Assembly: GCA_947468275.1 (NCBI GenBank)
Contig: CANIKO010000014.1
Location: 1 to 64,000, forward strand
From: Bacteroidota bacterium
GTDB taxonomy: Bacteria; Bacteroidota; Bacteroidia; NS11-12g; UBA9320
Length of the DNA: 64,000 nucleotides
Reading direction: 5' to 3'
Part shown: positions 31,225-40,370 of the stretch, piece after piece
Layout of the letters: each line of letters opens with the position of its first letter
Numbering within the stretch: the stretch's first letter is position 1
Made by a program: the position numbers and the translations under genes
The notes under the pieces: model-generated
Seen by the model: only the letters and a program-made list of their open reading frames with translations
Databases searched by the model: none
Told to the model about the DNA's origin: nothing

Positions 31225-31727
31225 TAGTCGTTAATGTTAATTAAACCTTCGGGTAGGTTAGTGTAAATTATTTCCTTTTCATTGTCAAAATCTATTATCA
31301 ATTCTTCGACAAATGGGATATAAAATGTTTTAGATTTGTGAATGATTTCCAACATATCTTGACCTGGCTTATGGATATGTTCAATAACTTCGCCAATTGG
31401 TCCTAATTGTTTGTCAATTATTTTAAATCCTACCGTATCATTGGTCCATGTTACGTCCTCAGAATCTTCATCAGATTCAATAAATACAGATAACCCAACT
31501 ATCTCTTCGGCTTCCTCCACAGATTGAATATCCTCGAATTTTACTTGACATTCTGTGTCTGTTTTTGAAATTTGTTCAATAAAAAAAGGAACCGCTTTTT
31601 TGTTGATTTCCAACATTAACGGTTCCTTTTGGTTAAGAGTAATTTTTGGATTTTCTATATGTATTTTAACGACACCTTTAAATCCGTGTGTTTTTTTAAT
31701 AAAACCAACGTAGACAAGGCCAGCCAA
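31224..31727 (-). CDS. rimM: Ribosome maturation factor RimM
   Basis: [33 protein letters not shown]; between rpsP and trmD. Confidence 0.95.
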   Translation of the reverse strand: MAGLVYVGFIKKTHGFKGVVKIHIENPKITLNQKEPLMLEINKKAVPFFIEQISKTDTECQVKFEDIQSVEEAEEIVGLSVFIESDEDSEDVTWTNDTVGFKIIDKQLGPIGEVIEHIHKPGQDMLEIIHKSKTFYIPFVEELIIDFDNEKEIIYTNLPEGLININD

Positions 31728-31740
31728 AATTCATTAAAAA

Positions 31741-32436
31741 TTAAGCTTCTTGTTCTGGTGCAGCTTCTTCAGTTGAAGGAGTTTCAGCTACAACTTCTTC
31801 TGCTGTTTCAGACACTGGTTCAAGGGTAACTTCGGCAACTTCTTCAGCTGCTTCTGCTAAAATTTCTTCAGTTGCTTCTGCTACAACTTCTTCAGTTGAT
31901 TCTGTTACTGATTCTTCTACTTCAGAAGAAACTTCTTCAGTTTCTTCTGATTCTGTATTAGCGACTTCTTCAGCAAGTGGTGAGTTTTTGGCTAATACCT
32001 TAGCGGCAATAGCATCTTTCATTTTAGTTTCACGTTCAAGGTTTGCCGCAGCTTTAGCATCACGTGCCGAAGCTAAAGTGTCAACTTTACTAGTAATTTT
32101 ACTTTCTTTTGTTTCCAACCATTTGGTGAATTTTTCTTCTGCTTGCTCAAGAGTATGTGCACCTTTCTTTACCCCGTTAATGAGGAAATCTTTGTGTAAT
32201 ACACCTTTGTAGGATAAAATTGCTTTTGCTGTATCGGAAGGTTGTGCACCAACTTGCAACCAATGTAAAGACCTTTCAAAATTTAGGTCGATAGTTGCTG
32301 GGTTAGTGTTAGGATTATACAATCCAAGTCTTTCGATATACTTTCCATCCCTAGGAGCTCTGCTGTCCGCCACCACAATGTGGAACAAAGGACGACGTTT
32401 ACGTCCTTGTCTTTGTAATCTGATTTTTGTTGCCAT
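31741..32436 (-). CDS. rpsP: 30S ribosomal protein bS16 with long acidic C-terminal extension
   Basis: MATKIRLQRQGRKRRPLFHIVVADSRAPRDGKYIERLGLYNPNT; E/V/A/T low-complexity C-terminus. Confidence 0.97.
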   Translation of the reverse strand: MATKIRLQRQGRKRRPLFHIVVADSRAPRDGKYIERLGLYNPNTNPATIDLNFERSLHWLQVGAQPSDTAKAILSYKGVLHKDFLINGVKKGAHTLEQAEEKFTKWLETKESKITSKVDTLASARDAKAAANLERETKMKDAIAAKVLAKNSPLAEEVANTESEETEEVSSEVEESVTESTEEVVAEATEEILAEAAEEVAEVTLEPVSETAEEVVAETPSTEEAAPEQEA

Positions 32437-32510
32437 TTTTTTATAATGTTTTTAATCCCTTGGTTCTCCAAAATCCGAAGGGCTGCAAAAGTAAAAAAAT
32501 ATATTAAATA

Positions 32511-32538
32511 AAAAAAGGAACTCACGTTCCTTTTTTTT
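32511..32538 (-). terminator. Symmetric hairpin terminator between thioredoxin-family gene and rpsP
   Basis: aaaaaaggaac-tcac-gttcctttttttt. Confidence 0.8.
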
Positions 32539-32558
32539 GAATTATTTTATAGGACAAA

Positions 32559-33011
32559 TTATTTTTTAGCGAGAGCCATTTTACCAACTTCAATAAAACT
32601 TTCTGAATCAATATAGCCCAAATCACGATGCTTTACATCTCCCTTGAAATCAATAAATAGGTAAGTTGGATAAGCTTCAATTGCATAAATTGAGGCAGTG
32701 TTAACTCCTTCCTCTTCTTCCATATCCATTTTTAAGCATATAAAATTTTTGTTGAAGTAGTCTCCAACCTCTTTATTTACGAAAGTTTTTTTAGCCATGC
32801 TTTTGCAAGGTCCACACCAAGTAGTATAACAATCAATGAAAATTAATTTGTTTTCTTTTTTGGCTTTAACCTTAGCTTCTTTTAATGTTCCATGAAAAAA
32901 TTTAATTCCAGGGAGAATTGATTCCTTTATTTTATTGGATTGAAACGCGCTGCTTGCAACTATGGCAACTAATAAAATTATTAAACTTCCGATTTTTGTA
33001 AACTTGTTCAT
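32559..33011 (-). CDS. Exported thioredoxin-family protein
   Basis: Signal peptide; FIDCYTTWCGPCKSMAKKTF, AIEAYPTYLFID. Confidence 0.93.
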   Translation of the reverse strand: MNKFTKIGSLIILLVAIVASSAFQSNKIKESILPGIKFFHGTLKEAKVKAKKENKLIFIDCYTTWCGPCKSMAKKTFVNKEVGDYFNKNFICLKMDMEEEEGVNTASIYAIEAYPTYLFIDFKGDVKHRDLGYIDSESFIEVGKMALAKK

Positions 33012-33057
33012 ATTACTCTTTACTTAGTGTTTTTTTTTAATTTATGTTTGCACCTTA

Positions 33058-33699
33058 ATGAATCAGCCGTCGATATACATATATGGTTACTTAGTTCATG
33101 AGCCCGTAACTGCTTTAACCGATTTGATAATTTGTATTTGTTGCACAATATTAGGTTCAAAAGTTGGCAAATCTAGTGATAGAAATTGGTCTTATTTTTT
33201 TTACACAATTGCATTAGCATCTTTTTTTGGTGGACTTGGCCATGGTTTATACCTCTACAAAAATAATATTTTACAATTAATATCACGCAGTACTAATATA
33301 GTGGCTGTATATGTTGTTTCATTAGCATCAATTTCACTTTTGAAAAATGTGAATGTGAGATTTTTTATTAAAGTGATTTCTTTTATTCAATTAATTGTTG
33401 GTTTAGGTTATCTTATTTTTTATAATCAATTTTGGATAGTGAAATTGGATGCCGTATTAGGTCTTGGTATAATTGTAGGAGGAATTAATGTTTTCTTAGC
33501 AATTAAAGGAAATAAAGGGAGTCTATTTATTTTGGTTGGTTTAATTATTCATGGAATTGCAGCATTTCTGCATTCTAATAAAATATCAATAAGTAGATGG
33601 TTTAATCACAATGACATTAGCCATGTTATCTTGATTTTTGGTTTTTATTTTATGGCTAAAGGCGTTATTAAATTACACGAATATTATGCAATCAATTAA
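33058..33699 (+). CDS. Multi-pass membrane protein, uncharacterised (DUF6962-like)
   Basis: About seven hydrophobic segments; resemblance to DUF6962 is tentative. Confidence 0.65.
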   Translation: MNQPSIYIYGYLVHEPVTALTDLIICICCTILGSKVGKSSDRNWSYFFYTIALASFFGGLGHGLYLYKNNILQLISRSTNIVAVYVVSLASISLLKNVNVRFFIKVISFIQLIVGLGYLIFYNQFWIVKLDAVLGLGIIVGGINVFLAIKGNKGSLFILVGLIIHGIAAFLHSNKISISRWFNHNDISHVILIFGFYFMAKGVIKLHEYYAIN

Positions 33700-35086
33700 T
33701 TTGAAAAAAATACTAACATTTTTTATTTTAGGAATGTGCTTTTTTAACGCTAATTCCCAACAATCAAAGGATTCCACTCAAATCCGTCGAATCTTTGATA
33801 TGGCTTTGACAGATGATAAAGCCTATGAAAACTTAAGGGTACTTTGTAAAAATGTGGGTAATCGAATAAGCGGAAGTAAGGCTGCTGATTCGGCTGTAAA
33901 CTGGGGGTATAACGTCTTGAAATCAATGTGGGTGGATACTGTTTATAAAATACCTATTTCTGTTCCTTGCTGGAGCAGAGGCACCATTGAAAGGGCCTAT
34001 ATTTATCATACTGATTTAAGACTTAATATAACCGCTCTTGGCGGTTCGGTGGGTACCAACGGATTATTAAAAGCCCAAGTTGTTGTAGCCAATGGAATTG
34101 AAGATTTGGAACGGTTGGGTGAAAAGGAAATCAAAGGGAAAATTGTTTTTTTTAATAAACCGTTTGATCCTAAAACTATAAATGGTTTTGAAGCCTATGG
34201 GGCTTGTGTTAATCAGCGATATGCGGGTGCAAGCAAGGCCGCGGAGTATGGCGCAGTTGGAGTCTTAGTCAGAAGTATGACTCATAAAAATGATAATAGC
34301 CCACATACAGGAAGTATGGGTTACACGGATGATGCGCATAAAATCCCTGCAGCTGCTATAAGTACTGAGCATGCTGATTTATTAATTGAACAATTGAGAA
34401 TAAAACCCACTTTAAGGGTTGCATTAAAAATGAACTGTAAAACTTTAGCTGATAAGGAAAGTTTTGATGTGGTGGCAGAAATAAAAGGTGAAACAGAGCC
34501 CGAAACAATTATAACTGTTGGTGGTCATTTGGATAGTTGGGATATTGGCGAAGGAGCTCACGATGATGGAGCCGGCATCGTACATAGCATAGAGTTATTG
34601 AGATTGATTCACGCTAATGGTTACCATCCAAGACATACCATTCGTGTGGTTTTATTTATGAATGAAGAAAATGGAAATAGAGGGGGAAAGGGTTACGCCC
34701 AATGGGTAAAAGATAGAGGTGAAAAGCATATAATGGCTTTGGAAAGTGATGCCGGAGGACATACCCCACGTGGATTTGGTATTTCAGCTCCCGATAGTTT
34801 GTTTAATATAATTTCCGGCTACCGCTCTGTTTTGGAACCTTATGGTTGCCATGTGTTTAAGAAAAGTGCTTGGGGGGGAGGAGTTGATATTAATCCTTTA
34901 AAACTAGATTCAGCACTTACTATTAATCCAGATATGATTCTATTAGGATTTATGCCGGATAGCCAGCGATATTTTGATTTTCATCATGCCAAAACCGATG
35001 TTTTTGAAAATGTGCATAAACGTGAACTGGAAATGGGAGCCGGGGCCATTGGAGCGATTGTTTATTTGATTGACAAGCATTTTTAG
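33686..35086 (+). CDS. M28-family metallopeptidase (carboxypeptidase Q-like), exported
   Basis: Start trimmed to ATG 33686 (MQSINLKKILTFFILGMCFFNANSQ signal peptide); VGGHLDSWDIGEGAHDDGAGI, LFMNEENGNRGGKGYAQ. Confidence 0.93.
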   Translation: MQSINLKKILTFFILGMCFFNANSQQSKDSTQIRRIFDMALTDDKAYENLRVLCKNVGNRISGSKAADSAVNWGYNVLKSMWVDTVYKIPISVPCWSRGTIERAYIYHTDLRLNITALGGSVGTNGLLKAQVVVANGIEDLERLGEKEIKGKIVFFNKPFDPKTINGFEAYGACVNQRYAGASKAAEYGAVGVLVRSMTHKNDNSPHTGSMGYTDDAHKIPAAAISTEHADLLIEQLRIKPTLRVALKMNCKTLADKESFDVVAEIKGETEPETIITVGGHLDSWDIGEGAHDDGAGIVHSIELLRLIHANGYHPRHTIRVVLFMNEENGNRGGKGYAQWVKDRGEKHIMALESDAGGHTPRGFGISAPDSLFNIISGYRSVLEPYGCHVFKKSAWGGGVDINPLKLDSALTINPDMILLGFMPDSQRYFDFHHAKTDVFENVHKRELEMGAGAIGAIVYLIDKHF

Positions 35087-35099
35087 GTTTTCAATCGGT

Positions 35100-35723
35100 T
35101 TAGCCGTAAAGACTACAAATTGGGCAAACCTTAGGATTATGACCTCGTGCTGGGCAATAAGCTCGCCCAAAATAAATGATTTGAAGATGAAGCGTATTCC
35201 ATTTATCTTTTGGAGTAAGGCGTTTTAAATCTTTTTCGGTTTGTTCCACATTTTTTCCGGAGGTAAGTCCCCAACGGGTGGCAAGGCGGTGAATGTGAGT
35301 ATCTACAGGAAAAGCGTCAAATCCAAAGGCTTGGCTCATTAACACTGAAGCCGTTTTGTGACCAACTCCCGGTAATTCTTCCAAGGCTTCAAATGTTTGT
35401 GGAACTTCGCCATTGTATTTATCAATGAGAATATGGCTTAAGTTAAAAATTGCTTTTGATTTGGCAGGTCCAAGTCCGCAGGGAGTTATTATTTCTTTTA
35501 TTTCTTCGATACTTAGTTTTATCATATCATAAGGATTATCCGCTCGATTAAAAAGTAAAGGCGTTATTTTATTCACACGTTCATCCGTACATTGGGCTGA
35601 GAGTAATACAGAAATTAATAAGGTGTAATCGTCCTTGTGCACCAAAGGAATGGGAGGATTTGGAAATAAATCTTCTAGGATTTGGATGATATGGGATACT
35701 TTCTCTTTTTTTGACATATTCAT
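35100..35723 (-). CDS. nth: Endonuclease III
   Basis: LISVLLSAQCTDERVNKITP, LEELPGVGHKTASVLMSQAFG, VDTHIHRLATRWGL, C-terminal Fe-S Cys cluster CPARGHNPKVCPIC. Confidence 0.96.
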   Translation of the reverse strand: MNMSKKEKVSHIIQILEDLFPNPPIPLVHKDDYTLLISVLLSAQCTDERVNKITPLLFNRADNPYDMIKLSIEEIKEIITPCGLGPAKSKAIFNLSHILIDKYNGEVPQTFEALEELPGVGHKTASVLMSQAFGFDAFPVDTHIHRLATRWGLTSGKNVEQTEKDLKRLTPKDKWNTLHLQIIYFGRAYCPARGHNPKVCPICSLYG

Positions 35724-35740
35724 TTAATAATTCAGATTGT

Positions 35741-35806
35741 TGTCATTCCGACAGAGGAGGAATCTATTTTTAAAATTAAATAGATGCATCGTTCCTCAGC
35801 ATGACA
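35741..35806. repeat. Imperfect palindromic intergenic element
   Basis: tgtcattccgacagaggaggaatctattt / aaatagatgcatcgttcctcagcatgaca: 29-nt arms, 21/29 complementary, perfect termini. Confidence 0.7.
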
Positions 35807-35817
35807 AAAGAGTTACC

Positions 35818-36849
35818 TTAAAAAAACGCTCCAACTAATTCTACCTCTGATATATTATTAAAGTAAGCACTACTGGGTAAATTTTTAAGCTGTTCTAAAA
35901 TTACCTCCAGACGATGTTCTTTTCCTATCAATGCAACTTCCACTTCTTCTATCTCTTTTTTTGCAAAAAAATCACCATAAATTCTAATTTCTTGTATAAG
36001 TCCCTTGTCTACATTCATGTGAACTTCCAAATGTCCGCCCGCAGTTTTTATGCCTTTTTGAAAAGTATACTTTGGTGAGTAGCCAAAGTTCCAATGCCAT
36101 TGACTGTATTTTTCATCGGCTAGATGTTGAATGGCTTTTTTATCGGTTTCCGAAAGTTCGTAAGATTCTACATCGCTGTAAATACTTACAATATATGCCA
36201 TCACTTTATCTCTGAATTCTTCTACTGTAATGGGTGTTTTTAAGTGACTTGAAATATTTGTAACCCTGCTGCGAACTGATTTCACAGCTTTATCTTCAAA
36301 TTTTAAGGGATTTACTCGCAGTGCTGCTGATAAATCAGAAATTTGCGAAGCAAAAAGCAATGTGCCATGGTGTAGTACTCTTTTTTTCTGGTGAAAAATA
36401 TGTTCCGCATTGCCTGAAAATTTTTGGCCATCAATCAAAATATCGTTTCGCCCTGAGAACTCTGCTCTAATTCCCAACTCAGCCATTACACCAATAATAG
36501 GTCTAGTATATTTTTTAAAATCTATTTCGGGCTGGGCATCGCCATAGTTCATAATAAAGGTAAAATTAAGATTACCCAAGTCATGGAATACCGCGCCACC
36601 ACCGGTTAAACGACGCACAACTTTTATGCTTTTATCGGCAACGGTTTCTGTATTTATTTCGGCAAGAGTGTTTTGATGTTTACCAACTATTATGGCGTTA
36701 TCATTTCGCCAAAGCATAAAAATATCTTCGTCAAAATTTTTAAGTAAGTATTCTTCGGTAGCTTGATTAAAGTAGGGTTCGGTAGAGTTGTTATGGATGA
36801 CTAGCATTTTAATGAACTGTGTATTTTGAATTAAAAAATAAGTCTGCAA
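35818..36849 (-). CDS. Lipoate-protein ligase
   Basis: VVRRLTGGGAVFHDLGNLNFTFI, GRNDILIDGQKFSGNAEH, HGTLLFA; likely start at internal MLVIHNNSTEPY. Confidence 0.93.
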   Translation of the reverse strand: MQTYFLIQNTQFIKMLVIHNNSTEPYFNQATEEYLLKNFDEDIFMLWRNDNAIIVGKHQNTLAEINTETVADKSIKVVRRLTGGGAVFHDLGNLNFTFIMNYGDAQPEIDFKKYTRPIIGVMAELGIRAEFSGRNDILIDGQKFSGNAEHIFHQKKRVLHHGTLLFASQISDLSAALRVNPLKFEDKAVKSVRSRVTNISSHLKTPITVEEFRDKVMAYIVSIYSDVESYELSETDKKAIQHLADEKYSQWHWNFGYSPKYTFQKGIKTAGGHLEVHMNVDKGLIQEIRIYGDFFAKKEIEEVEVALIGKEHRLEVILEQLKNLPSSAYFNNISEVELVGAFF

Positions 36850-36949
36850 ATTTGAATAAGTAAATCGGGTATGACAATAGTAGTTTTAATATTCTTCTTG
36901 AAAATTATTTAAAATAAAAAATCCCTAAAAATAGTGTAGTTTCGTTATA

Positions 36950-38005
36950 ATGAATAGGTTAAAATATTCCTTAATATTGACTTTAGGGTTTGCGTCAATA
37001 ACTTTTGGCCAAACTTCATTAAAACTTCCAAAATCAATTGCAAAAAACTGGGTATCAATTCCAGCCTTGGATTTTAAATTAGATGGAATGCAGGGAAATG
37101 ATTCAGTAAATTTTATTAAAACCTGCTATAAGGTTAAAATACAGGCCTTTTTTGTTTTCAATAAAGAAGTAACGAATTATGAATATAGAACTTTTGTTAA
37201 TGAAACTAAAAATTCTTCCATGCTGCCGGATACCAATAGCTGGAATACTGATTTTGAAATGGCCTTTAATGACCCTTTGCGGCAATACTATTTTTGCCAT
37301 CCTAAATATGGCGAATATCCAGTTGTAGGTGTTTCCCAAACTCAGGCTATGGCCTATTGTCAATGGCTTCAGGACAAGTTAAACAAGCGATTGTCTCAAT
37401 CGGAAAATAAGGATTACATATGTGTTGTTTCGCTACCAACGGATAAGCAATGGGAGTCGGTTTATTTTTATTCCTATTTAAATGATGAAAAGTACACTCA
37501 TTTTGCCTGGTTAATTGAAAACAAACTATTAAAAACGAAAGATAAGTATAATTTAAATTACGGCATGGATTTAACCAAGGAAGGAGTTGGGATATTTGAT
37601 TATATGAAGGATGGAGCTATGTATCCCGCAGGGTATAAAAAGTATAAACCAACAAAACATGGTATTTATAACTTATTAGGAAATGTGGCCGAATGGACAT
37701 TATCACCAGCTTACAATTTTACCGATAGTTCAAAAGTGTTTTTTAATAAGGATACGAAACAAATAATTTCCTATTATCGATGCAATGGTAAAGAGTTTTA
37801 TGATACCACAAAAAGTTATGATTATTACAATAACCCTTATAATTTAAAATCGGTTTATGAAAAGGATGGCTACTTCGCTGCAAAAGGAGGAAGCTGGTGC
37901 CACAGTACCTTTTATTTACAGCCTGAGGTTTCGCTGTTTTGCAAACCCAATGAACAGCACAGTTTTATAGGATTCAGGCCGGTAATGACTTTCGTGAAGA
38001 AATAA
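36950..38005 (+). CDS. SUMF1/FGE-fold protein, GldJ/GldK-like paralogue
   Basis: FNKEVTNYEYRTFV, YYFCHPKYGEYPVVGVSQTQAMAYCQWL, GIYNLLGNVAEWTLSP, AAKGGSWCHSTFY, FIGFRPVMTF; resembles the GldK at 48096. Confidence 0.85.
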   Translation: MNRLKYSLILTLGFASITFGQTSLKLPKSIAKNWVSIPALDFKLDGMQGNDSVNFIKTCYKVKIQAFFVFNKEVTNYEYRTFVNETKNSSMLPDTNSWNTDFEMAFNDPLRQYYFCHPKYGEYPVVGVSQTQAMAYCQWLQDKLNKRLSQSENKDYICVVSLPTDKQWESVYFYSYLNDEKYTHFAWLIENKLLKTKDKYNLNYGMDLTKEGVGIFDYMKDGAMYPAGYKKYKPTKHGIYNLLGNVAEWTLSPAYNFTDSSKVFFNKDTKQIISYYRCNGKEFYDTTKSYDYYNNPYNLKSVYEKDGYFAAKGGSWCHSTFYLQPEVSLFCKPNEQHSFIGFRPVMTFVKK

Positions 38006-38120
38006 AATTGATTCAGTGAAAATCATCATTCACTCCCCTTGATAAGTAATTTATATATTTTAATTATCGGTCTTATCGAATGTAAAGCATTTCAAAGGGG
38101 CACCGTGGCTTCGACCAACA

Positions 38121-38160
38121 TTTTCAAATTTTCAAATCTCCAAATTTTCAAATTCCCAAA
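38121..38160. repeat. AT-rich degenerate tandem repeat abutting ribH stop
   Basis: ttttcaaattttcaaatctccaaattttcaaattcccaaa, unit about TTTTCAAA(T). Confidence 0.75.
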
Positions 38161-38631
38161 TCAAGCCAACATCTTCAGCAAACTAAAAGCAGCTTCTTCG
38201 CCTTTGTTGCCGTGTTTTCCTCCGGCTCGGTCTTCGGCTTGCTGCAAGGTATTGGTGGTAAGTACTCCGAAAATTACAGGTTTGTTGAATTTTAATCCAA
38301 CCTCCATTATGCCATTAGCGGTTGCTTGACAAATAAAATCAAAATGAGGGGTTTCGCCTTGAATCACACAACCAATGCAAATTACCCCATCTATTTCAGG
38401 GTTTTTTGCAAGTTTTTGAGCGGCTAATGGCAATTCAAACGTTCCGGGAACATACCTTGTAATAATATTTTGAGAAAAAACACCTGCTTTATGCAAGGTA
38501 GATAAAGTCCCTTTGTATAGGGATGAAGTTATTTTGTCATTCCATTCGGCACAAACTATGCCTAATCTATAAGTTGATCCATCCGGCAAGGGGGATGAAA
38601 AAACAGATAAATTTTTATCGGACGAAGACAT
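38161..38631 (-). CDS. ribH: 6,7-dimethyl-8-ribityllumazine synthase
   Basis: GIVCAEWNDKITSSLYKGTLSTL, VPGTFELPLAAQKLA, GCVIQGETPHFDFIC, KPVIFGVLTTNTLQQAEDRAGGKHGNKGEEAA. Confidence 0.96.
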   Translation of the reverse strand: MSSSDKNLSVFSSPLPDGSTYRLGIVCAEWNDKITSSLYKGTLSTLHKAGVFSQNIITRYVPGTFELPLAAQKLAKNPEIDGVICIGCVIQGETPHFDFICQATANGIMEVGLKFNKPVIFGVLTTNTLQQAEDRAGGKHGNKGEEAAFSLLKMLA

Positions 38632-38633
38632 AA

Positions 38634-39323
38634 TTAGTTAGGTGATTGACCCATTTTAGACATAGCTCTGGCTATATATTTATTTACTAATTGGGCTTGT
38701 TGAGCTTCTTTATATTTATCACGAATCATTTTATAAGCTATAACAGCCGATTCATAATTTTTTACAGCTTCGTAATGTTGACCGGCTTTCATTAATAAAA
38801 GCGGAGAAGTGAAAATATTTTCACGTTCCTTGGCAGCATCCATATATAAATCAGCAGCCTTGGCGGTTTCATTCAATTCAGAATAACAATCGGCTTGCAA
38901 ACCAATTATTAATGCAGCCATAATTTCATCATCAAAACTTACATCCTCCATATATTCTAAAGCACTTTTAAAATCTTTTTTGCTCATGTAGGCTCTTCCT
39001 GCATAAAATTTTGCAAGATTACCTGCATTTGTATTGCCATATTCGTCAGCTACGTCTACCGCTGAAGGATATTTTCCATCGCCTTTCAAAACCTGATTCA
39101 TTGAATCTTTTTCAAAGTAGCGTTCAGCCATAAAAAGTTGTCCAGCGGCTTCTAGTTCCTGCCCCGGTTTGTATACTTTTTGATAGTAAATTAAGCCTGC
39201 AACAGCAACAATAAGTGCTATTAAAACAATGTTGGCATTCTTACGATGGTTTTCATACCAGTTAGCAATTTGGTTTAACTTTAACGAATCTTGCCAGTTT
39301 GATTTATTATTTTCAGTTGTCAT
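38634..39323 (-). CDS. Tetratricopeptide-repeat membrane-anchored protein (YfgM-like)
   Basis: N-terminal TM, FYAGRAYMSKKDFKSALEYME TPR-like repeats. Confidence 0.8.
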   Translation of the reverse strand: MTTENNKSNWQDSLKLNQIANWYENHRKNANIVLIALIVAVAGLIYYQKVYKPGQELEAAGQLFMAERYFEKDSMNQVLKGDGKYPSAVDVADEYGNTNAGNLAKFYAGRAYMSKKDFKSALEYMEDVSFDDEIMAALIIGLQADCYSELNETAKAADLYMDAAKERENIFTSPLLLMKAGQHYEAVKNYESAVIAYKMIRDKYKEAQQAQLVNKYIARAMSKMGQSPN

Positions 39324-39326
39324 GTT

Positions 39327-40319
39327 TTATTCTATTATAAATGGGTATTCTTCTTGGTAAACATTGGTATATAAGGCATCAGCCGATGGGTATTCTGAAT
39401 TTTCGGCAAAATCAACTGATGCTAAAACAGTTTTTTCTATTCTTTCTTCTATTTGTTCAAGTTCTGCTTCTGAAGCCCATTTTTTTGAAAGAATTGTTTT
39501 TTTTACTCTTTCAATTGGGTCTTGCATTTTATAATCTTCTAGTTCTTCTTTAGTTCTGTATTTGGCAGGGTCGCTCATACTATGCCCGCGGTACCGGTAA
39601 GTTTTTATTTCTAAAAATGTAGGTCCATTGCCACTTCTGGCTCTTTCTGCTGCTTCGGCTATTGCGCTATGAACAGTTTCACATTGCATTCCATCCACTT
39701 GAAACGAAGGCATTCCGTATCCGTGACCAATTTTATATAAATCCAAGAGGTTAGTTGTTCGTTCTACAGAAGTGCCCATGGCATATTCATTATTTTCGCA
39801 AACAAATATAACGGGAAGTTTCCAAAGCATAGCCATGTTAAAAGTTTCGTGCAAAGCACCCTGACGGGCAGCTCCATCTCCAAAATAACAAACGCATAAA
39901 TTTTTGGTTCCTAAATATTGTTCTGCTAAAGCAATCCCAGCACCTAAAGGAATTTGACCACCAACAATTCCGTGGCCGCCAAAAAATCGGTGTTCTTTGC
40001 TAAACATATGCATGCTGCCGCCTTTTCCGCCGCTGCAACCGGTCACTTTCCCATAAAGTTCCGCCATTACTTTGTTAGCACTAATGCCGCAGGCTAATGC
40101 ATGGGCGTGGTCGCGATATGCTGTAATAATATTATCTTCCTTGGTAATAGCAGTCATGGTGCCGGCTACTACCGCCTCCTGACCGATATACAAATGGCAA
40201 AATCCACGAATCTTCTGCTGCCCGTAGAGTTGTGCTGTTTTCTCTTCGAACTTCCGCATTAGCGTCATTTCTTCAAACCATTTAAAGTAGGTTTCTTTAC
40301 TAAAGGTTACTTTTGCCAT
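39327..40319 (-). CDS. pdhA: Pyruvate dehydrogenase E1 component alpha subunit
   Basis: MRKFEEKTAQLYGQQKIRGFCHLYIGQEAV, GDGAARQGALHETFNMAMLWKLPVIFVCENNEYAMGTS, RYRGHSMSDPAKYRTKEE. Confidence 0.96.
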   Translation of the reverse strand: MAKVTFSKETYFKWFEEMTLMRKFEEKTAQLYGQQKIRGFCHLYIGQEAVVAGTMTAITKEDNIITAYRDHAHALACGISANKVMAELYGKVTGCSGGKGGSMHMFSKEHRFFGGHGIVGGQIPLGAGIALAEQYLGTKNLCVCYFGDGAARQGALHETFNMAMLWKLPVIFVCENNEYAMGTSVERTTNLLDLYKIGHGYGMPSFQVDGMQCETVHSAIAEAAERARSGNGPTFLEIKTYRYRGHSMSDPAKYRTKEELEDYKMQDPIERVKKTILSKKWASEAELEQIEERIEKTVLASVDFAENSEYPSADALYTNVYQEEYPFIIE

Positions 40320-40370
40320 CTATTATTTTAAGCAAGCCGCAAAAATATACATTTAACTAAAATTTGTCCA

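Noticed and set aside
38121-38160. CRISPR-like periodicity
   Set aside because: Units of ~8-10 nt with no unique spacers and no cas genes; a simple degenerate tandem repeat
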